Shown here: piece by piece, positions 4,691 through 5,351 of the stretch | Layout: the number at the start of each line of letters is the position of its first letter | Position numbering within the stretch: position 1 is the first letter of the stretch | Source of the DNA: Thermoplasmata archaeon | Lineage (GTDB): Archaea > Thermoplasmatota > Thermoplasmata > Lutacidiplasmatales > UBA184 | Direction of reading: 5' to 3' | NCBI GenBank assembly: GCA_030043405.1 | Contig: JASHXS010000077.1 | Location: 1 to 5,351 of the forward strand | Length of the DNA stretch: 5,351 nt | Made by a program: the position numbers and the translations under genes | Notes under the pieces: generated by a model | Seen by the model: only the letters and a program-made list of their open reading frames with translations | Databases searched by the model: none | Told to the model about the DNA's origin: nothing

Positions 4691-5351
4691 GCGGGGCCAT
4701 CCGGACGTCGGCGAAGACGAATCCGTCCCGTTCCACCACGTCCCCCGATTCCACCGGTAGCGGGTGGTCGAACATCGGCCCGGCCGTCACGCATGTGTGG
4801 TATTCCCCCCGCTCGCCGCACGGATCGACCTCGGGCGGGAGCTCCTCGAGGAGTGGTCGGGTAAGAACGCGGCCGGCGAACCGGGGCGGAACCCGCGAAG
4901 GGTCGAGGGCCACGATCCGGGCCTCCAGTCCGGCCGAGATCATCTCCCGCACCAGGTCGGGGGTCGAACGGCCCCACAATGGGAAGGCAGGGGCGAGCCC
5001 GGTGTTGGCCATCCGCTCCTCCCGGTAGCGACGTACGTCCTCGAGGAACAGATCCCCGAAGACCACGCGTTCCACGTGTTGGACCCGCAGCGCGGTGAGC
5101 GCGCGGCCCATCGCCTGTTCGTAGACCTCGTTCGGGCACGGAAAGGGGATCGACACCAGGTGCAGCGGGAGGCCGACCGCCCGAGCCTGGGCTTCCAGTA
5201 CCTCCAGTCGCACCCCGTGCATCGAGACACGCTGGAACGTCTCCGTCACGGTGGTCAGCAGCCCCACGACATCGAACTGCCCGCTCCGACGTACCGTGTC
5301 GAGAGCCCACGCACAATCCTTCCCGCTACTCCAGGCGACAACCGCCCGTTC
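4665..5351 (-). CDS. Dph6-like PP-loop ATPase (5' end cut off)
   Basis: This gene is cut by the right edge; 228 sense codons remain and only a few N-terminal residues should be missing. The frame is open to the edge, and the PP-loop AVVAWSSGKDCAWAL (about visible residues 3-17) lies upstream of the GTG at 5267, so that GTG is not the start. Further family features are VVGLLTTVTETFQRVSMHGV, then LPLHLVSIPFPCPNEVYEQA, FGDLFLEDVRRYREERM, a PLWGRSTPDLV block and the C-terminal CGERGEYHTCV. These place it in the ATP_bind_4/Dph6-like family of adenine nucleotide alpha hydrolases. Dph6 itself amidates diphthine on elongation factor 2 to give diphthamide. The SMHGVR segment resembles the bacterial-type subgroup of unproven function, so a diphthamide role is uncertain. 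The last base of the usual SGGKDS loop reads Cys instead of Ser. Confidence 0.88.
   Translation of the reverse strand, partial: ERAVVAWSSGKDCAWALDTVRRSGQFDVVGLLTTVTETFQRVSMHGVRLEVLEAQARAVGLPLHLVSIPFPCPNEVYEQAMGRALTALRVQHVERVVFGDLFLEDVRRYREERMANTGLAPAFPLWGRSTPDLVREMISAGLEARIVALDPSRVPPRFAGRVLTRPLLEELPPEVDPCGERGEYHTCVTAGPMFDHPLPVESGDVVERDGFVFADVRMAPLRPASPGR

Noticed and set aside
1..5351. Mobile elements, CRISPR arrays, tRNA or rRNA genes, and defence or toxin-antitoxin systems
   Set aside because: I saw no terminal inverted repeats, transposase motifs, regularly spaced repeats, or tRNA-like arms; coding sequence explains nearly all of the window.

Overview
The window looks like a piece of an archaeal chromosome with high G+C content (roughly two thirds by eye). 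Three things support this. The left-edge gene has the N-terminus of the MptA/FolE2 GTP cyclohydrolase family. Several start codons have an AT-rich, TATA-like element centred 26-27 nt upstream and no bacterial -10 box or Shine-Dalgarno, which is the layout of leaderless archaeal transcripts. The genes are small, tightly packed housekeeping types. An uncultivated high-G+C Thermoplasmatota-like lineage is my best guess, but that is inference and cannot be settled from this window.

Layout, left to right. Positions 1-333 (minus) hold the first 111 codons of an MptA-like GTP cyclohydrolase that runs off the left edge. A 104-nt divergent promoter region follows. The plus strand then carries a MIP18/DUF59 Fe-S assembly factor (438-830), a GNAT acetyltransferase (872-1429) and a DUF1684 protein with a long basic C-terminal tail (1454-2263). 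That tail overlaps tail-to-tail, by 89 nt, the 3' end of a minus-strand cluster: a hypothetical beta-rich protein (4144-3689), a class I SAM methyltransferase (3583-2876) and a six-helix MarC-family membrane protein (2810-2175). A second divergent promoter region of 108 nt (4145-4252) separates this cluster from a plus-strand OsmC-family peroxidase (4253-4690). Its 3' end overlaps by 26 nt a minus-strand PP-loop ATPase of the Dph6-like family (5351-4665), which runs off the right edge.

The genes do not form one obvious pathway. MIP18 (Fe-S assembly) and OsmC (peroxide detoxification) share a loose oxidative-stress theme, and mptA belongs to pterin biosynthesis. I see no mobile element, CRISPR array, RNA gene or defence system, and no stretch over 300 bases without a gene. 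The points most worth checking are the promoter spacing that resets several start codons, the missing start codon of the methyltransferase, and the basic tail of the DUF1684 protein encoded across a convergent overlap.
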